This document shows, piece after piece, positions 10,240 to 20,274 of a stretch of DNA of 64,000 nt. Where the stretch lies: assembly GCA_026018925.1 (NCBI GenBank), contig JAKSZU010000004.1, positions 110,395,489 to 110,459,488 on the forward strand, in the 5' to 3' direction. The stretch comes from Tupaia tana (lineage: Eukaryota > Chordata > Mammalia > Scandentia > Tupaiidae). A model generated the notes under the pieces. The model had not been told where the DNA came from and did not search any database. It worked only from the letters and a program-made list of their open reading frames with translations. How positions within the stretch are numbered: position 1 is the stretch's first letter; the number at the start of each line of letters is the position of its first letter. Both the position numbers and the translations under genes were made by a program.

Positions 10240-10536
10240 TTTTTATTTCTGTTTTTTTTTTTTTCTCTTCTCTTCTGTTTGTTTGTTTGTTTGTTTGTTT
10301 TTGCCACAGGGCACATGCACTTGCAGGAGAGACAGAGAAAGACAGTGAGAGGGAAAGTAACAAATCGCCCCTCACTGGGGACAGCCATGCCGCAATCCCT
10401 TCTCCATTCTTCTCTTGGGAGTTTGAACATGCACACACACACCTGGCGTGATTTTTCAGGCTGCCTGGTCAGGACTTGAACCTTGGTCGGTCATGTGGAA
10501 TCCAGAGCCTTAATCACTATGCCACCTATTGGCCCC
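10240..10536 (-). repeat. long tRNA-headed SINE, older subfamily, with (GTTT)n
   Basis: T-run, a (GTTT)n microsatellite at 10277-10301, ttgccacagggcacatgcac, body, then ccacctattggccc. aagtttagtttt-like flanks suggest a target duplication. Confidence 0.88.
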
Positions 10537-10699
10537 CAAAGTTTAGTTTTAATAAACCTATTTTTAAAATTATTCTATAACAATTTTCCCTTCCCTAATT
10601 AGAGGAGTACAAGGCAAATACAAGTATAATTGCAACTAAGATTTAAATTAGGACCATCAACTGAGAATAGAGATGCAGTAGAGTTTCCTATTCAGTTCT

Positions 10700-11075
10700 C
10701 ACTTGTACTGTGGGTGGGCTTTAAGGAAACAGGTTTATATGCAAGACTCGAGATTCAGGTGGCTGGAAACTCCGAAGTTGTGGGCCTACAGCGTGACTGA
10801 CAGAGCACAGACGGCAGCGGGTAGCCGGCATGTGCAGGGAAAGTGAGTGCAGGCTCCTACAGCAACCAGCTCTCGTGAGGACTGAGCCCTGCTGGTGAGA
10901 GCTGGAGCTCACCGGGTCTCCCGAGACGTCAGTAACGTACTCAGGAGAGTGTCGCCTCCATGATGCAATCCCCATGATGTGATCACTGCTCGCTAGACCT
11001 CAACACCTCCCAATGCCAACTTCCAAAACTGAAACTTTGGGGATAAACCATATCAAACCACAACACAACAGATCA
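10700..11075 (-). mobile_element. MaLR-type LTR, antisense
   Basis: The right end reads caacacctcccaatgcc, then gaaactttggggataaacca and tatcaaaccacaac, which is the reverse of a MaLR LTR start. The interior is diverged. Confidence 0.55.
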
Positions 11076-11365
11076 GGATCCTGGGTAGAGCTAGCTTCTG
11101 AGAACACAGAGTGGTAGCCAGCCATGGGCACGTCCCCCAGGCCTCCCCAGGATATTTGTCCCCTGAAGGATGTCTCAGAGGCTGCTTTCATTGCCTTGCC
11201 TCATCTCACTCTGGGACCTGACAACCCAGATCCCCTGGTTCTGAGAGGGTAGTAAGACATTGCAGAGTATCTACCATGGGGCTGAGCAAATGGCTCAAAG
11301 AGCTCCTGCAAAGAGGAAGTGGGCCCTGGATATACTCTCAGAGGTATTTATGGGACCTTTTTAGT
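11076..11365. other. intergenic, no gene recognised
   Basis: No repeat or coding signal that I can support. Confidence 0.35.
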
Positions 11366-11595
11366 TTTTTAATTTGTTATAGGGTGTGTGCACTTGCTGG
11401 AGAGGGACAGAGGTGGGGCATGGGAAGGAGATTGGCCACACCACAGTCCTTTCTCCTCCATTCCCCCTAGGGATTTTGGGCACACATGCGCATGCCCCTG
11501 TTGTTTTTGAAGACATCCGGTCTGGGACTTGAACCACACAGTCAGCTATGGGGGATCCTGCCTCCTCAACCACCATGCCACCAACCGGCCCATAC
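11366..11595 (-). repeat. long tRNA-headed SINE, older subfamily
   Basis: aatttgttatagggtgtgtgc, body with ctttctcctccattcccc, head ending ccaccaaccggccca. Confidence 0.85.
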
Positions 11596-12218
11596 GGGAT
11601 CATTTAAAACCTTTCCAGACACGAGTATGAAACTCCAGATGTTGGGGTAGAACCTCTTCAAACCTCTGTAAGCAGATCGCCACCCTGAAGTTTGGAAAAC
11701 TTGGCTAAAGCCTTTGGCGCTGCTCAGTGTGTGGGTAGGAGCCTCTCTAGGGGGCTAAATGTACAGTTGGAGGGTGAGGGAGGTGGGTCAGCACTGGGGA
11801 GGTCGTGGGCACTCTGGGCACGCAGAGTCCAGACTTCTGTGCTGTCACCGAGTCGCTCATGACAAAGGGAGACTGCTGGCTGGAGACAAGGCTGCCATCA
11901 CCCTCTGGGAGAAGAGCCAAGAGTGCTGATACTGAAAATGAATTGCTGTCTGGCGTTGCCCTGAAAACCATGACCCCGGAAAAGGAACTTGATAAGCAAG
12001 TGTGAGAAGCACTTGGCCTAGGGGGCATTGGTTGAAATCCAGAAAGGGAGTCTCTGCCTGGAGTTCCGGTGGCAATTAGTCCAAGCAGAGCATCACGGTC
12101 ATCCGCCGCCATCTCCAGTCTACCCTTTACCCTTAGGGGTCAGACTACAGCCAAAGGAAGGGGCTCAGTCTGCTGGTTTGGTTAGCTTTATGTCTAATTT
12201 CTTTCAAAAGTCATGTTG
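11596..12218. other. intergenic, no gene recognised
   Basis: GC-moderate sequence with overlapping short frames on both strands (11747-12112). None resembles a known protein. Confidence 0.4.
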
Positions 12219-12458
12219 CTTGAGCCGGTGGGTGGTATGCTGGTTAAGGCAGCTAGATCCCATCTGGCTGAATGCACAGTTCTAGTCCACACCTGGTGAC
12301 CTGGCTGCATGTGCACGAGTGCCCAAAATCCCAAGAGGAGAACAGAGGAGAAGGGGCTGCAGTGGGCCCACGCCTCCTTGGGAAGTGATTTCTCACTTTC
12401 TCTGGGTCTCTCTCTTTGGCGAGCGCATGCGCCCTACAGCAACTATTTTAAAAAAAAC
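12219..12458 (+). repeat. long tRNA-headed SINE, older subfamily
   Basis: gagccggtgggtggtatgctgg head, gaagtgatttctcactttct body, gcgccctacagcaactattt tail. First of three SINEs that landed at one tcatgttgctctt-type target. Confidence 0.85.
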
Positions 12459-12479
12459 TATTTTGCTCTTTTTTCTTAG

Positions 12480-12645
12480 GATTATTTAATTTTTCCTTTA
12501 TTATTAATTATTATTTTTTAAATTTGACCAGAGAAAGACAGAGAGAGAGAAAGTGAGAAAGCAAGCCACCAGGTCCGGAACTTGAACAGCTGTTGGTCGT
12601 GTGGGAGTCCAGAGTCCCCAACAACACGCCACCTCCCATAAGGGC
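12480..12645 (-). repeat. short tRNA-headed SINE
   Basis: (TTA)n-rich 3' end, aaatttgaccagagaaagac, head with ggtcgtgtgggagtccagag. Second of three insertions in the same target. Confidence 0.87.
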
Positions 12646-12661
12646 CTTCATGTTGCTCTTT

Positions 12662-12846
12662 TTTTAAAAAAAATAATAATAATTATTTAATTTTATTTAT
12701 TCATTCATTTATTTTAATTCGACTAGAGAGAGACGAGAGAGAGAGAGAGAGAGAGCTAGAAAGTGAGCCACCAGGTCCAGGACCTGAACTGTGGTTGGCC
12801 ATGTGGGAGTATCCAGCACCTTAGCCACCACGCCACCTGCTGGCCC
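12662..12846 (-). repeat. short tRNA-headed SINE
   Basis: (AAT)n and (ATTC)n tail, ttcgactagagagagacgag, (GA)n, and a head ending cacctgctggcccc. tcatgttgctctt flanks it at 12649 and 12848. Confidence 0.9.
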
Positions 12847-12934
12847 CTCATGTTGCTCTTATAAAGACATCGTTTTTTAGCCCATTACGTGATCTGGTTT
12901 GTTTTCGTGGTGCACTAGAACATGATGAGGCAAA

Positions 12935-13125
12935 CAGCATAGTGTGAACATGCAAGTTCTAGGACAAGTCTGCCTCAGCTTGGAGTCCCGACGTTTTCCG
13001 TTTTAGCTGTGTGACTCTGGACATGTTCCTTAACCATTTTGCCTCCGTTTCCACATTTGCGAAGTGAAACACTTCTTACCCCAGGGTTGTGTAAGAATTA
13101 AATCACTCTAACACGTGAGGGGAGC
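12935..13125 (+). repeat. MIR element
   Basis: The order cttggagtcccgacg, tttagctgtgtgactctgga, ttccttaaccattttgcctc, gtgtaagaattaaatcactc is the MIR core and 3' region. Confidence 0.85.
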
Positions 13126-13365
13126 ACAGAAGCCAGTCCCAGACATAACACGGACGTCTGTGTGGCCCAGCCTCAGTGACAGCAGGGAGCACGCGACTCT
13201 GCCCTGGGGGAGCCACACGGCCACGGGTCACCCAGACATTTCTCACAAACCATCACTGAATGCATGGGCCAGTCAGGGTTCTGCAGAGAGGCAAAACTAA
13301 TAGATCTATCTGTGTGTTTATCTACGTAGTGTGTGTGTACATATGCACACACACACATTCTATAT
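13126..13365. other. intergenic with GT/CA-rich patch
   Basis: gtgtgtgtacatatgcacacacacaca at about 13329-13356 is a small self-complementary GT/CA tract. Otherwise nothing recognised. Confidence 0.4.
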
Positions 13366-13465
13366 ATGATGGTACTTCAAAATGTTTGTGGGAAAATAGA
13401 ATTAAAGTACAAAAAACTCGGAAACCCATCCCTATTTTTCATCATAGGTATTTCCCATTTTATCA
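13366..13465 (+). mobile_element. mariner-type MITE, partial
   Basis: tacttcaaaatgtttgtggg, then aaaatagaattaaagtac, is the left end of a palindromic family seen again at 18208, 22598, 33750, 44090, 56918 and 59866. The right end is decayed. Confidence 0.6.
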
Positions 13466-13574
13466 GCTATGTAGACATCCCTTAGCTCCATCAGGGTGAC
13501 ACATGAAATTAACTGTCACAGGCATAACTGTGTTCTATAAGACATCCATTCAGAAGGCTTTTCTATTTTTCTTT

Positions 13575-13920
13575 TTTTTTGGCATGGTGAATTATGTGAA
13601 TAGATTTTATTTTCCTGCTGTTAAACCATTCTTCTATTTCTGGAATAAATACTTCTTGGTTATGATGCATTTAAAAAATACACTAGTGAGGCCAGTCTGT
13701 GGTGGCATGATGGTGAAGGCAACTGGATCCCACATGGCCAACTACATGGTTCAAGTCCCAGACCTGGCACTTTGAAAAAAACATGCCATATGGATTGTGG
13801 CATGGCCATAAAGCACTACAGCAAAAACATAAAAAAAATAATAAAAAACCCTAACATATATGATTTGATAATATTTTAACAGTTTACATATATGGTTCTA
13901 AGTAAAATTAATCTAAGAAG
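13575..13920 (-). mobile_element. L1 fragment, antisense, split by a SINE
   Basis: ggcatggtgaattatgtgaa, ctgttaaaccattcttctat, tggaataaatacttcttgg is the reverse of a conserved L1 ORF2 stretch. A SINE (13690-13848) interrupts it. Confidence 0.65.
13690..13848 (+). repeat. SINE copy with internal deletion
   Basis: ggccagtctgtggtggcatg head and a tggttcaagtcccagacctg box B region. The body is largely deleted between atggattgtggc and the tail. Confidence 0.78.
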
Positions 13921-14002
13921 TTTGAGTATTGTTCTTATCTGGATATCAAGACCATACATTGCATTGTGAAATGAGTGGAAGATTTTTCCCAATTTTTCTT
14001 TT

Positions 14003-14233
14003 TCTTTTCTTTTTTTGAGAGGTTTTTGCTATAGGGTGCGTACACTCTTCAGAAAGACAGAGACAGAGAAACAGAAAGCGAGAAATCACCCCCCAGGGGG
14101 GATGGCCACGCTGCAATCCCTTCTTCTCCATTCTTCTCTCCGGATCTTGGGCACACATGCACATGCACCCGGTGTGAGTTTAAGCCACCGAGTTCAGGAC
14201 TCGAACAGTGGTCGACTACGTGAGAGTCCAGCG
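14003..14233 (-). repeat. long SINE, 5'-truncated, facing the next SINE
   Basis: gagaggtttttgctataggg through gactacgtgagagtccagcg. The last roughly 35 bp of the head (box A side) are missing, and the sequence switches directly into an oppositely oriented SINE fragment. Confidence 0.88.
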
Positions 14234-14235
14234 TT

Positions 14236-14385
14236 CTGTAGCAACAACCTCTGGGTGGGAGGGGATGGAGCAAAATCCCTAGAGGACTGTGGCATGGCCA
14301 TCCCCCTGGAGCTGATTTTGTGTTTTCTCTCTTTCTGGGGAGTGCACGAGCCCTATAGCAAAAATCTCTCAAAAATAAAAATAAA
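14236..14385 (+). repeat. SINE 3' fragment forming an inverted pair
   Basis: tgtggcatggccatcccc, a CT-rich region, then tatagcaaaaatctctcaaa, without a tRNA head. With the preceding copy it makes an imperfect inverted repeat. Confidence 0.75.
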
Positions 14386-14569
14386 AGGCGGGGGAGGTCT
14401 CTCTGTTTTCGGAAAGTTTAAGAAGATTCCGGTGAAGTCGTCTGAGCTTGCACATTTGGAGATTCCCCTTGGTTGTTTGGATTTGTCCTGTCTTTCTCAG
14501 TTACATTTGTTAACTTACGTGTGTTTTAAGTGTACTGTTCCATTCCGGTTTTCAAGGAGCTCAGTCTGA

Positions 14570-15750
14570 CCCGTGCTTAGTTTGCTAGGGTCAGGACGGG
14601 GTCCTCTGGGAGGGGTGGGCCCCCTCTCCTTTGCTCTCCGGCCGTCTTGGAGTAGGTGGGCACAGGTACGCGGCTGCGGTTTCCCTGACACCTCAAAGGT
14701 TGGCACCCACCTCTGGCCTAATTTGCTGCGGTTTTATCCCAAAGTATTCAGGAGGACCACAGGGGCGAGCGAAAGGCTGGGTTATGTGTCCAAGCCCCTC
14801 AACTGTTTTGTTGGTTGGTTTGTCTTTAGGGGCAGTTTAAGCTCTTGGACTTACAGACCCAGTTGGGGCGCCGGTCCCCGTCGGCCATTGCGGCAGTCAC
14901 CGTCTGAGAAGTCTGTGTTCAGCTCCACCAAAGTGCGCCAGCCAAGGGCGCTCTGGGGTTGCCTGAACATTTTGCACACGGAAAGCAAATGCCCCCTCCT
15001 GGGCCGGTCGGGGTTCTGCTTCTCCGCAGGAGGGCTGGCGTGCTGGCGAGCTGCCCTGGCCGGAGCGCCCCTGCGCAGGGTTCCCGAGTCCCGCCTGCGC
15101 TGGGAGCCGGCTGGTTTCCGTCCAGGGTGGCCTCGGTGGACTCCCACGGCCTGCGGCCATGCCCCTGCCCGGGCGTCCTGGGCTAGCCCAAGAGCGCTCT
15201 GGCGGCGCTGGAGGTCCCGGACTTCCTGGACTCTCCGACTCCCGGCGCGGCTTGCACAGGGGTCGGATCCCCGCGCCGTGCGCACGGCCCTCGGATCTGA
15301 ATCCAGCCTCTTGCGGGCAGCGGGTGCGGGTGCCGGCGGGTAGTTAGTTTGGGTGGGGGAATCTTTCAAGGGCGGAGCGGCTGTGTCCTGAGAAGTGAAG
15401 GGAAGATTCAGAGCTGGGCCAGCCGCGAGCGAAATGTTCTGCAGCGGCTCAGCCTTCCGCCCGGGCGCGCAGCGTCGCCTTGGCCACCAGGGGGTGATGC
15501 GCACTCACCTCTCCTCAGGGATGCCAGGGATACCCGCCAGGGCCACGGGTCTCCGCCGTCCCAGCGGGAGCGTGGGCCCAGGGTGATACAATAGCTTGGC
15601 CACCGGCTGGGCCTTGGTGGCCTCCTGGAGCGGGGCATTCTTCCCACGGATCTGAAAGAGACCCCGGGTGGTCCTGCCCCTTGGCCGCACACATTTTGGC
15701 TGTCCGAAGGAGGGCTATTCAGACCCCCCAAGATTGGTGGTGATGGCTTA
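14570..15750. promoter_or_regulatory. isolated CpG island
   Basis: Dense CpG and GC from about 14850 to 15680, inside otherwise CpG-poor intergenic DNA, and free of SINEs. Long overlapping frames on both strands (14573-15343 plus, 14851-15504 minus) are expected from the GC content and look like no protein I know. The island may be a promoter of an unannotated or non-coding transcript. Synteny suggested TADA1 exon 1, but no matching start is present. Confidence 0.65.
15478..15500 (+). promoter_or_regulatory. CTCF-like site in the CpG island
   Basis: The core CCACCAGGGGG (15484-15494) within ttggccaccagggggtgatg fits the CTCF consensus closely. Motif only, occupancy unknown. Confidence 0.55.
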
Positions 15751-16157
15751 AGATCAGAAAGGCTGTCACCTACAGGAAGAAATCAACAAATTGCCATATT
15801 TGGGGACAATCTGAGAGCCGAGGACCAAAGCCCTTTACAGCAGCTGGGTGGCATAGGCAGAGGACAGAGAGGCTACTAATGTTGGTAAACATTTACCAAG
15901 CACTTAGCAAGGCGAGCAAATTAATGTCCATCCATCCCGACAGTCCCCATCCACGCCCTGGGTACCCAGGACCACCCAGCCAGGACCATGGGATCAGTCC
16001 CCACCCTGTTGCTGTGGAAAGCCCAAGGGGTGGACAGAAGGCATGAGGGGTGTCCACCTTCCTTTCTGGAACTGAGATGGCCAAAGGAAATTACTGGATT
16101 TACTTGATGCAACAGAGAACTATTTCTGTCTCCTTTGCCCTACTCCAACATGGGTAA
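15751..16157. other. intergenic, no gene recognised
   Basis: A possible MIR start (ggtaaacatttaccaagc, about 15882-15899) is too short to call. Confidence 0.35.
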
Positions 16158-16330
16158 GAACAGCGGTTCTCAACTTCAGCATCATATGGAATCCCTTGCG
16201 GAAAAATGTAAAACCTCTTGCCTAGGCCGTACCTGAGACGGATTAAATGAGGACGTCTGGAAGGGGGAAGCCCAGGTGTCAGTATCTGTCAAAGCCCCTG
16301 GGTGATTCCAGGGTGCAGCCCCTCCTCACA
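16158..16330 (+). mobile_element. MER5-like hAT element
   Basis: gcggttctcaacttcagcat, then aatcccttgcggaaaaatg, and cccctgggtgattccaggg at the far end. This is the MER5 pattern of inverted ends. Confidence 0.7.
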
Positions 16331-16691
16331 GCTCTCCCTTAACCTTGATGGGTGACTCAGCGTTAAGTGCAGGGCACCTACCCCATCAGCCAGGCCAGAG
16401 GACCCCCGTGGGCTGGGAACCCCAACACTCCCGGAGAGTCTGAATTTTGACTAGACTGTATTAAAGAAAGCAATCTCCAAGAGATTTGCCACCGCTCAGC
16501 TCAGGAAATGATTTTACAGATCATTTTATAGACTGGAATGTGGATTTCTGGAAGTCATTCCAGATGGAGGTAAACTGGCCTGTCCCATGGAGGAGGGTAA
16601 GCCTGCACCTTGGTCCCAAAAGCAAAAAATCTTGTCTGGTAACTGGCTCTGAGTTTCCATTTAGTGATCCCTGAGTTTCAAGAGTTTTACA
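16331..16691. other. intergenic, no gene recognised
   Basis: No feature that I can support. Confidence 0.35.
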
Positions 16692-16868
16692 GGGCCGGCA
16701 GGTGGCAAGTAGATTACGGCAGCTGGATCCCACATGGCTAACCACGCGTTTCAAGTCTCAGACCCAGCAGCTTAAAGTCACGGCAGGTACCTGTGCTTGC
16801 GTGCCCAAAATCTCGAGGAGAATGGAGAAAATGGGACTACAGTGTAGTCACGCCTTCTAGGGGGTTCT

Positions 16869-17807
16869 TTTTTATTTTTTTGTCTTATTTATTATTTTAT
16901 TTACATTTAATCACCATGCATCTTTTTTTGCCCCTTTAAAAATTTTTATATTATCATTATTTTATATATGTATCATTTGGCTTGCAGAGAGTTTACCCAA
17001 CATGGAATACACCTCAGAGCAGTCCAGCTGCACGTTATCATCCCAAGTGTCTTGCCTCTCTAGTTTTTCTCCTTAACATCCTTACGTATATTCTTCCCTT
17101 CTCCCACCCTCCTTCCACTCCGTCTCCAGTGTCCATAACTATTTTTCAATACTTTTATGTCCTCCAATCTTTCAGACTACTGTAGACTGCAGACAGCCAG
17201 TATATATTAAGTGGAGACATACAGTGTCTCTCTTTCATACCATGACTTGCTTCTCTCAGCAATAAATCTTCCATATTCCACCACTTTCTATCAAATACCA
17301 GGATCTTGTTTTTTTTATTTTATTTTTTTTAATGGCTGAATGGTATTCCATAGAATATATGTGCTGGGACCAGCAGGTGGCATGGTGGTGGTTAAGGGCT
17401 CTAGATTTCCACATGGCTGACTGGGGTTCAAGTCCTGGACCTGGCAGCTTTCTCTCTCTCTCTCTCTCTGTCCCTCTCTGTTCAAATTAAAATAAATAAA
17501 TAAGTAAATAAAGATAAATAAAATAATTCTTTAAAAAAGAGTATTTGTGCCACACTCTTTCAACCCATTCATCTGTTTGTGGACATTTAGATTGGTTCCA
17601 TGCCTTGTCGATCGTGAATAATGCTGCAATAAACATTGATGTGCAAGCACTTTTCAACCTGAGCGTTCTCCTGTCCTTTGGGTAGATACCTGGGAGTGTA
17701 ATTGCTGGACCATGTGGTAGTTCTATTTGTAGGTCTTTAAGGAACCTTTATATTGTTTTCCACAGCGGCTGAACCAATTTACATTCCCACCAACAGTGCA
17801 AGAGAGT
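16869..17807 (-). mobile_element. L1 3' end, antisense, inserted in a SINE
   Basis: On the plus strand: ggctgaatggtattccatag, cattcatctgtttgtggaca, tgaataatgctgcaataaac, attgctggaccatgtggtag, ttacattcccaccaacagtg. This is the reverse of an L1 3' end. T-rich left side, with a 9-bp target duplication. A short SINE sits inside at 17367-17538. Confidence 0.85.
17367..17538 (+). repeat. short tRNA-headed SINE inside L1
   Basis: gggaccagcaggtggcatgg, box B-like gggttcaagtcc, (CT)n, and a ttcaaattaaaataaataa tail. Flanks are tatatgtgc and tatttgtgc. Confidence 0.9.
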
Positions 17808-17893
17808 TTAGGGGGTTATTTCTTACTTTCTCTCTCTGTCTCTTTCTCAGTCTCTGGAGAGCACACAATTCCTATAGCAATTAAAAAAAAGTT

Positions 17894-18207
17894 TTGCATT
17901 CAAAGGAGCAAGCTGGTTTGATCTGTGCTGTGGGAATCAGGGAAGAGTCTCAGGGTGGACCAATAAGAAAAGAGCAGCCACCTTAATTCAACTGACAGGC
18001 TGGCTGGGCACCTCAGGGGGGGTTCAGCAACATGAGCATGACCACAGACAGAGCAGCGGTCTCCACATAATGGCAGGAGTACAGTGGTGTCACAGATTGG
18101 CTGGGAGCCTGTGCAAAGCCCTTCTGTCCCTAGGATTGCCCAAGGCCAGGCCTCAGTTCCTGGACTGAGGCTGGAAGTTCTGAGTGAAGAGGGAGAGGCA
18201 GGAGCAT
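17894..18207. other. intergenic, no gene recognised
   Basis: No repeat or coding signal that I can support. Confidence 0.35.
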
Positions 18208-18276
18208 CTTCAAAAAGCTCATGGAAAATGCATACTATTAAAAAAGTATACAGCAAAATAAACTCATACTTTCTTT

Positions 18277-18430
18277 TCCCCCCAGTTTTAAAATTTGGTA
18301 CAGAGCTTGCATACTTGCCAGAGAAAAAGAGAGGGAAAGTGAGAAAGTAAGCTACTAGGATCAGAACTTGAATTATGGTCAGCTATGTGGCAGTCCAGTG
18401 TCTTAACCACCACACCACCAGCTGCACCCC
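18277..18430 (-). repeat. short tRNA-headed SINE
   Basis: ttaaaatttggtacagagct, purine block, head ending accaccagctgcacccc. First insertion in the MITE. Confidence 0.85.
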
Positions 18431-18490
18431 AAGCTTTTAAATAATAATAATAATAATAATAATAATAGTTATTATTAATTTATTTATTTT

Positions 18491-18728
18491 AGAGAGTTTC
18501 TTTTTTTTTGGCTATAGGGTATATGTGCTCGCTGGAGAGACAGAGATAAAGAAATAGAAAGCGAACCATCACTTCCCAGGGAGGATGGCCATGCCACAAT
18601 CCTCTCCAGATTTTGAGCACACACACACACATGCCTGACGTGAGTTTTAAGCCGCCAGGTCTGGGACTTGAACCTTGGTCAGTTATGCTCGAGTCCTCGA
18701 AGTAACCATTACGCCATCTGCTGGTCCC
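18491..18728 (-). repeat. long tRNA-headed SINE
   Basis: ggctatagggtatatgtgct, a shortened body, and acgccatctgctggtccc. Preceded by an (ATA)n tract (18439-18475). Confidence 0.88.
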
Positions 18729-18730
18729 TC

Positions 18731-18872
18731 TTATTATTATTATTTTTTTAATTTGACCAGAGAGAGAGAGGAAGGGAAAGTGAGAAAGTAAGCCGCCAGG
18801 TCCGGGACTTGAACTGCAGTTGGCCATGTGGGAATCCAGCACTTTAACCACCACACCACCTGCTTGTCTCCC
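18731..18872 (-). repeat. short tRNA-headed SINE
   Basis: (TTA)n, taatttgaccagagagagag, head ending ccacctgcttgtctcc. Abuts the previous copy in the same orientation. Confidence 0.88.
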
Positions 18873-18880
18873 CTCTTCAA

Positions 18881-19160
18881 GTTTTTTTTTTTTTTTTTTT
18901 TTTTTTTGAGAGGTTTTTTCGCTATAGGGCACGTGCGCTCACCAGACAGACAGACAGAGACATAGAGACAGAAAACGAGAAATCACCCCCCAGGGGGGAT
19001 GGTCACGCCGCAATCCCTTCTCCTCCATTCTCCTCCTGGGATCTTGGGCACGCATGCACACGCGCCCGGCATGAGTTTTAAGCCACCGGGTCCGGGACGC
19101 GAACCGCGGTCGACTACGTGGGAGTCCAGTGACATAGCCATTATGCTAACTGCTGGTTCC
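18881..19160 (-). repeat. long tRNA-headed SINE, young subfamily
   Basis: A 24-nt T-run, gctatagggcacgtgcgctc, near-consensus body, head ending aactgctggttccc. The target repeat cttcaagttttttt lies at about 18877 and 19170. Confidence 0.93.
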
Positions 19161-19188
19161 CCCTCCCCCCTTCAAGTTTTTTGAAGTC

Positions 19189-19964
19189 CCCTCATATTGG
19201 CGGTAATCAAATAGCTCAAGAGTATAGCTCAAGCTCGATCAAATTTCCTGTTAAAACCAAGCCCCGCTTCCAAACATAGGTAAGTTTCTTTGGGCCTTGA
19301 GTGTTGGACAGTCTTCGCAGTCACCGTGGGGAACGCGGGTGTGCGTTGTCTGCCCCAGCCCAAGCCCAGGGCCTGGAGGCCCAGGATGTGGGACGCTCTG
19401 TGCAGTGTGTGTTGTGTTGTATGAAACATCTTGAATCAAAGGCTGTTCTTTCCAGGGTGCAGCCAGGAGTGGCAATGACTAAATAAAACTGCTTTCTTCA
19501 TCTGTCATCCCTGTTGTCTTTAAACTATTTTGGCTCTAGCTTCCCCCAAACAGAACGCAGGGGAAAAGTGAAGCAATAACCTCCATTTGGCAAGTAACAG
19601 TGTCATCCTGAAACAGCTGTGGCAAACCTGTTTACCTTTCCAGAATCCTCACCCACAGAGTCCCGCTATCCCTCCAGTCACAATTTCAAGTACCACGTCT
19701 CCATAGTGATGACTTGGGCTCCCGTTGTCATGGTGATTGTTCTAGGCTAAGACATTTCCATCCGTCCTTCTCCTCCTTCCCATTACCGTTGTCAGTTCTT
19801 CAATCCAGGTCTTATTATGTCTTCGGGATCAAGCACTGAGTCTGTCAGATAATAGGTGGTGAATGTACTGAATGAACATGTTGGACCAAGACTATTAAAA
19901 TAGTTCAGATAGTTCTTACCTGGTCTTTCCATTGCCAAGCTTCTTCCCGTGGCTTATTATCCCT
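19189..19964. other. intergenic, no gene recognised
   Basis: Unique-looking sequence of about 780 bp free of SINEs. Short frames around 19229-19486 have no family resemblance. Confidence 0.4.
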
Positions 19965-20232
19965 TCTTTTTTTTTTCTTTTTTTAAATTTAATTGAGAGG
20001 TTCTTGCTATAGAGTGCGTGCGCTCGCCAGAAAGACAGAGAGAGACAGAGAGACAGAAAGTGAGAATCACCCCCCAGGGGGGATGGCCACGCCGCAATCC
20101 CTTCTCCTCCGTTCTCCTCTCTGGATCTTGGACATGCACGCACACGCGCCCAGTGTGAGTTTAAGCCACCAGGTCCGGGACTAGAACCACAGTAGACTGC
20201 ATGGGAGTCCAGTGACATAGCCATTATTATGC
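19965..20232 (-). repeat. long tRNA-headed SINE, young, head end lost
   Basis: gagaggttcttgctatagag, a consensus-like body, then stops at gacatagccattattatgcc instead of reaching ctgctggtccc. Confidence 0.9.
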
Positions 20233-20274
20233 CTTCTTATCTTTTCTCATTTACTAGAGTTTTTTGAGGTTAGA

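Larger units (their letters stand above)
16692..17893 (+). repeat. long tRNA-headed SINE split by an L1 insertion
   Basis: Head and half the body at 16692-16868, ending cttctagggggtt. The remainder resumes at 17809 with tagggggttatttcttactt and ends ttcctatagcaattaaaa. The duplicated tagggggtt is the L1 target site. Confidence 0.88.
18208..19188. mobile_element. mariner-type MITE carrying four SINE insertions
   Basis: Left end tcttcaaaaagctcatggaa and right end caagttttttgaagtcccc are inverted partners of the same palindromic element. Between them lie four SINEs, all on the minus strand (18277, 18491, 18731 and 18881). Confidence 0.7.

Noticed and set aside
13115-13300. short frames with plausible start codons in intergenic DNA
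   Set aside because: Random frames of 60-130 codons are expected. Many translate SINE bodies (recurring 'RRMEEKGLRRGHPPWGV' type peptides) in all orientations.
14573-15504. 256-codon plus and 217-codon minus frames in the orphan CpG island
   Set aside because: GC-rich DNA is poor in stop codons. The translations are Arg/Pro/Ala-rich, overlap each other and resemble no protein I know.
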